From Nitrospirota bacterium (GTDB lineage: Bacteria; Nitrospirota; Thermodesulfovibrionia; Thermodesulfovibrionales; UBA6898), in contig JACRMT010000004.1 of assembly GCA_016214855.1 (NCBI GenBank), positions 558,001 through 622,000 on the forward strand: a stretch of DNA of 64,000 bases. The letters run 5' to 3'. The notes under the pieces were generated by a model that was not told the origin of the DNA, searched no databases, and saw nothing but the letters and a program-made list of their open reading frames with translations. The translations under genes were made by a program, and so were the position numbers. How positions within the stretch are numbered: the first letter of the stretch is position 1; the number at the start of each line of letters is the position of its first letter. Shown piece after piece: positions 63,882-64,000 of the stretch.

Positions 63882-64000
63882 CTAAGGTTTCGCCCTTAGT
63901 CCGAGGCATTTCAGGGTTACGGTTGTCGTGGTGTCGAACCAATCCCAATTGTCTACCCAAAACTGCGTTTTCGCTGCTACGACGGTTGACTGCTGGATTA
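63882..64000 (-). CDS. C-terminal end of an unidentified protein (cut by the right edge)
   Basis: The last 38 or so residues are visible, including VVAAKTQFWVDNWDWFDTTT and a final LRAKP. The Trp/Asp/Thr-rich sequence with a beta-strand pattern suits an exported or surface protein. A strong terminator follows, which supports a real gene end. No family can be named. Confidence 0.55.
   Translation of the reverse strand, partial: IQQSTVVAAKTQFWVDNWDWFDTTTTVTLKCLGLRAKP

Overview
The window reads as a chromosomal stretch of an anaerobic, Gram-negative bacterium. An outer membrane is shown by a seven-POTRA Omp85 protein with a TamB-like partner, a TolC-type channel and RlpA. A methylene-tetrahydrofolate reductase/heterodisulfide reductase cluster of the Wood-Ljungdahl type, pyruvoyl-dependent arginine decarboxylase and the trmFO-xerC-hslV-hslU order fit a Nitrospirota (Thermodesulfovibrionia-like) or deltaproteobacterial-grade organism. 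That placement is inference; no rRNA or tRNA gene was seen. Nearly all genes lie on the minus strand.

1-9.8 kb: metF (cut by the left edge), metV, mvhD, hdrA, hdrB, hdrC, folD and folE, all minus, then a nitrilase-family amidohydrolase and a small tautomerase. The MetFV-HdrABC-MvhD set matches the methylene-THF reductase complex known from acetogens. mvhD has an in-frame UGA at a conserved Cys position, followed by a hairpin, so it is read here as a selenoprotein. Two-hairpin palindromic repeats of about 75 nt sit in three gaps of this cluster and once more at 17.4 kb.

9.8-21.1 kb: a decayed group II intron (frameshifted reverse transcriptase, missing 3' end) abuts a nitroreductase remnant. 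Then come agmatinase and arginine decarboxylase, an FAD-dependent dehydrogenase, RlpA, HslUV, XerC, TrmFO and a HepT/MntA toxin-antitoxin pair.

21.2-26 kb: an AT-rich island with AGA/ATA/GGA codon preference carries a cysteine-rich secreted-type protein and a small TPR protein that resemble surface proteins of DPANN archaea. It is either transferred DNA or an assembly join. A TPR protein and a DUF4160/DUF2442 pair follow.

26-43.5 kb: a large copper/silver handling locus, all on the minus strand: CusABC efflux, a PCYCGC-type protein with in-frame UGA (second selenoprotein candidate), a cytochrome c fused to a metal-binding-like domain, Met-rich exported proteins, FixH/YtkA-like proteins, a CPx P-type ATPase with YHS and metal-binding modules, a multicopper oxidase fused to a beta-barrel-like tail, a cupin and a remnant of a second multicopper oxidase.

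43.5-64 kb: PilZ and DksA-like regulators, RecO, a bifunctional-nuclease-family protein, Era, an aspartate aminotransferase, a nitronate monooxygenase-like enzyme, an MFS transporter, a SurA-like protein, Omp85/TamB, GlnD, a MacAB-type tripartite exporter and the tail of an exported protein. Degenerate 7-nt and 6-nt period repeats occupy several spacers and in two cases form signal-peptide coding sequence.
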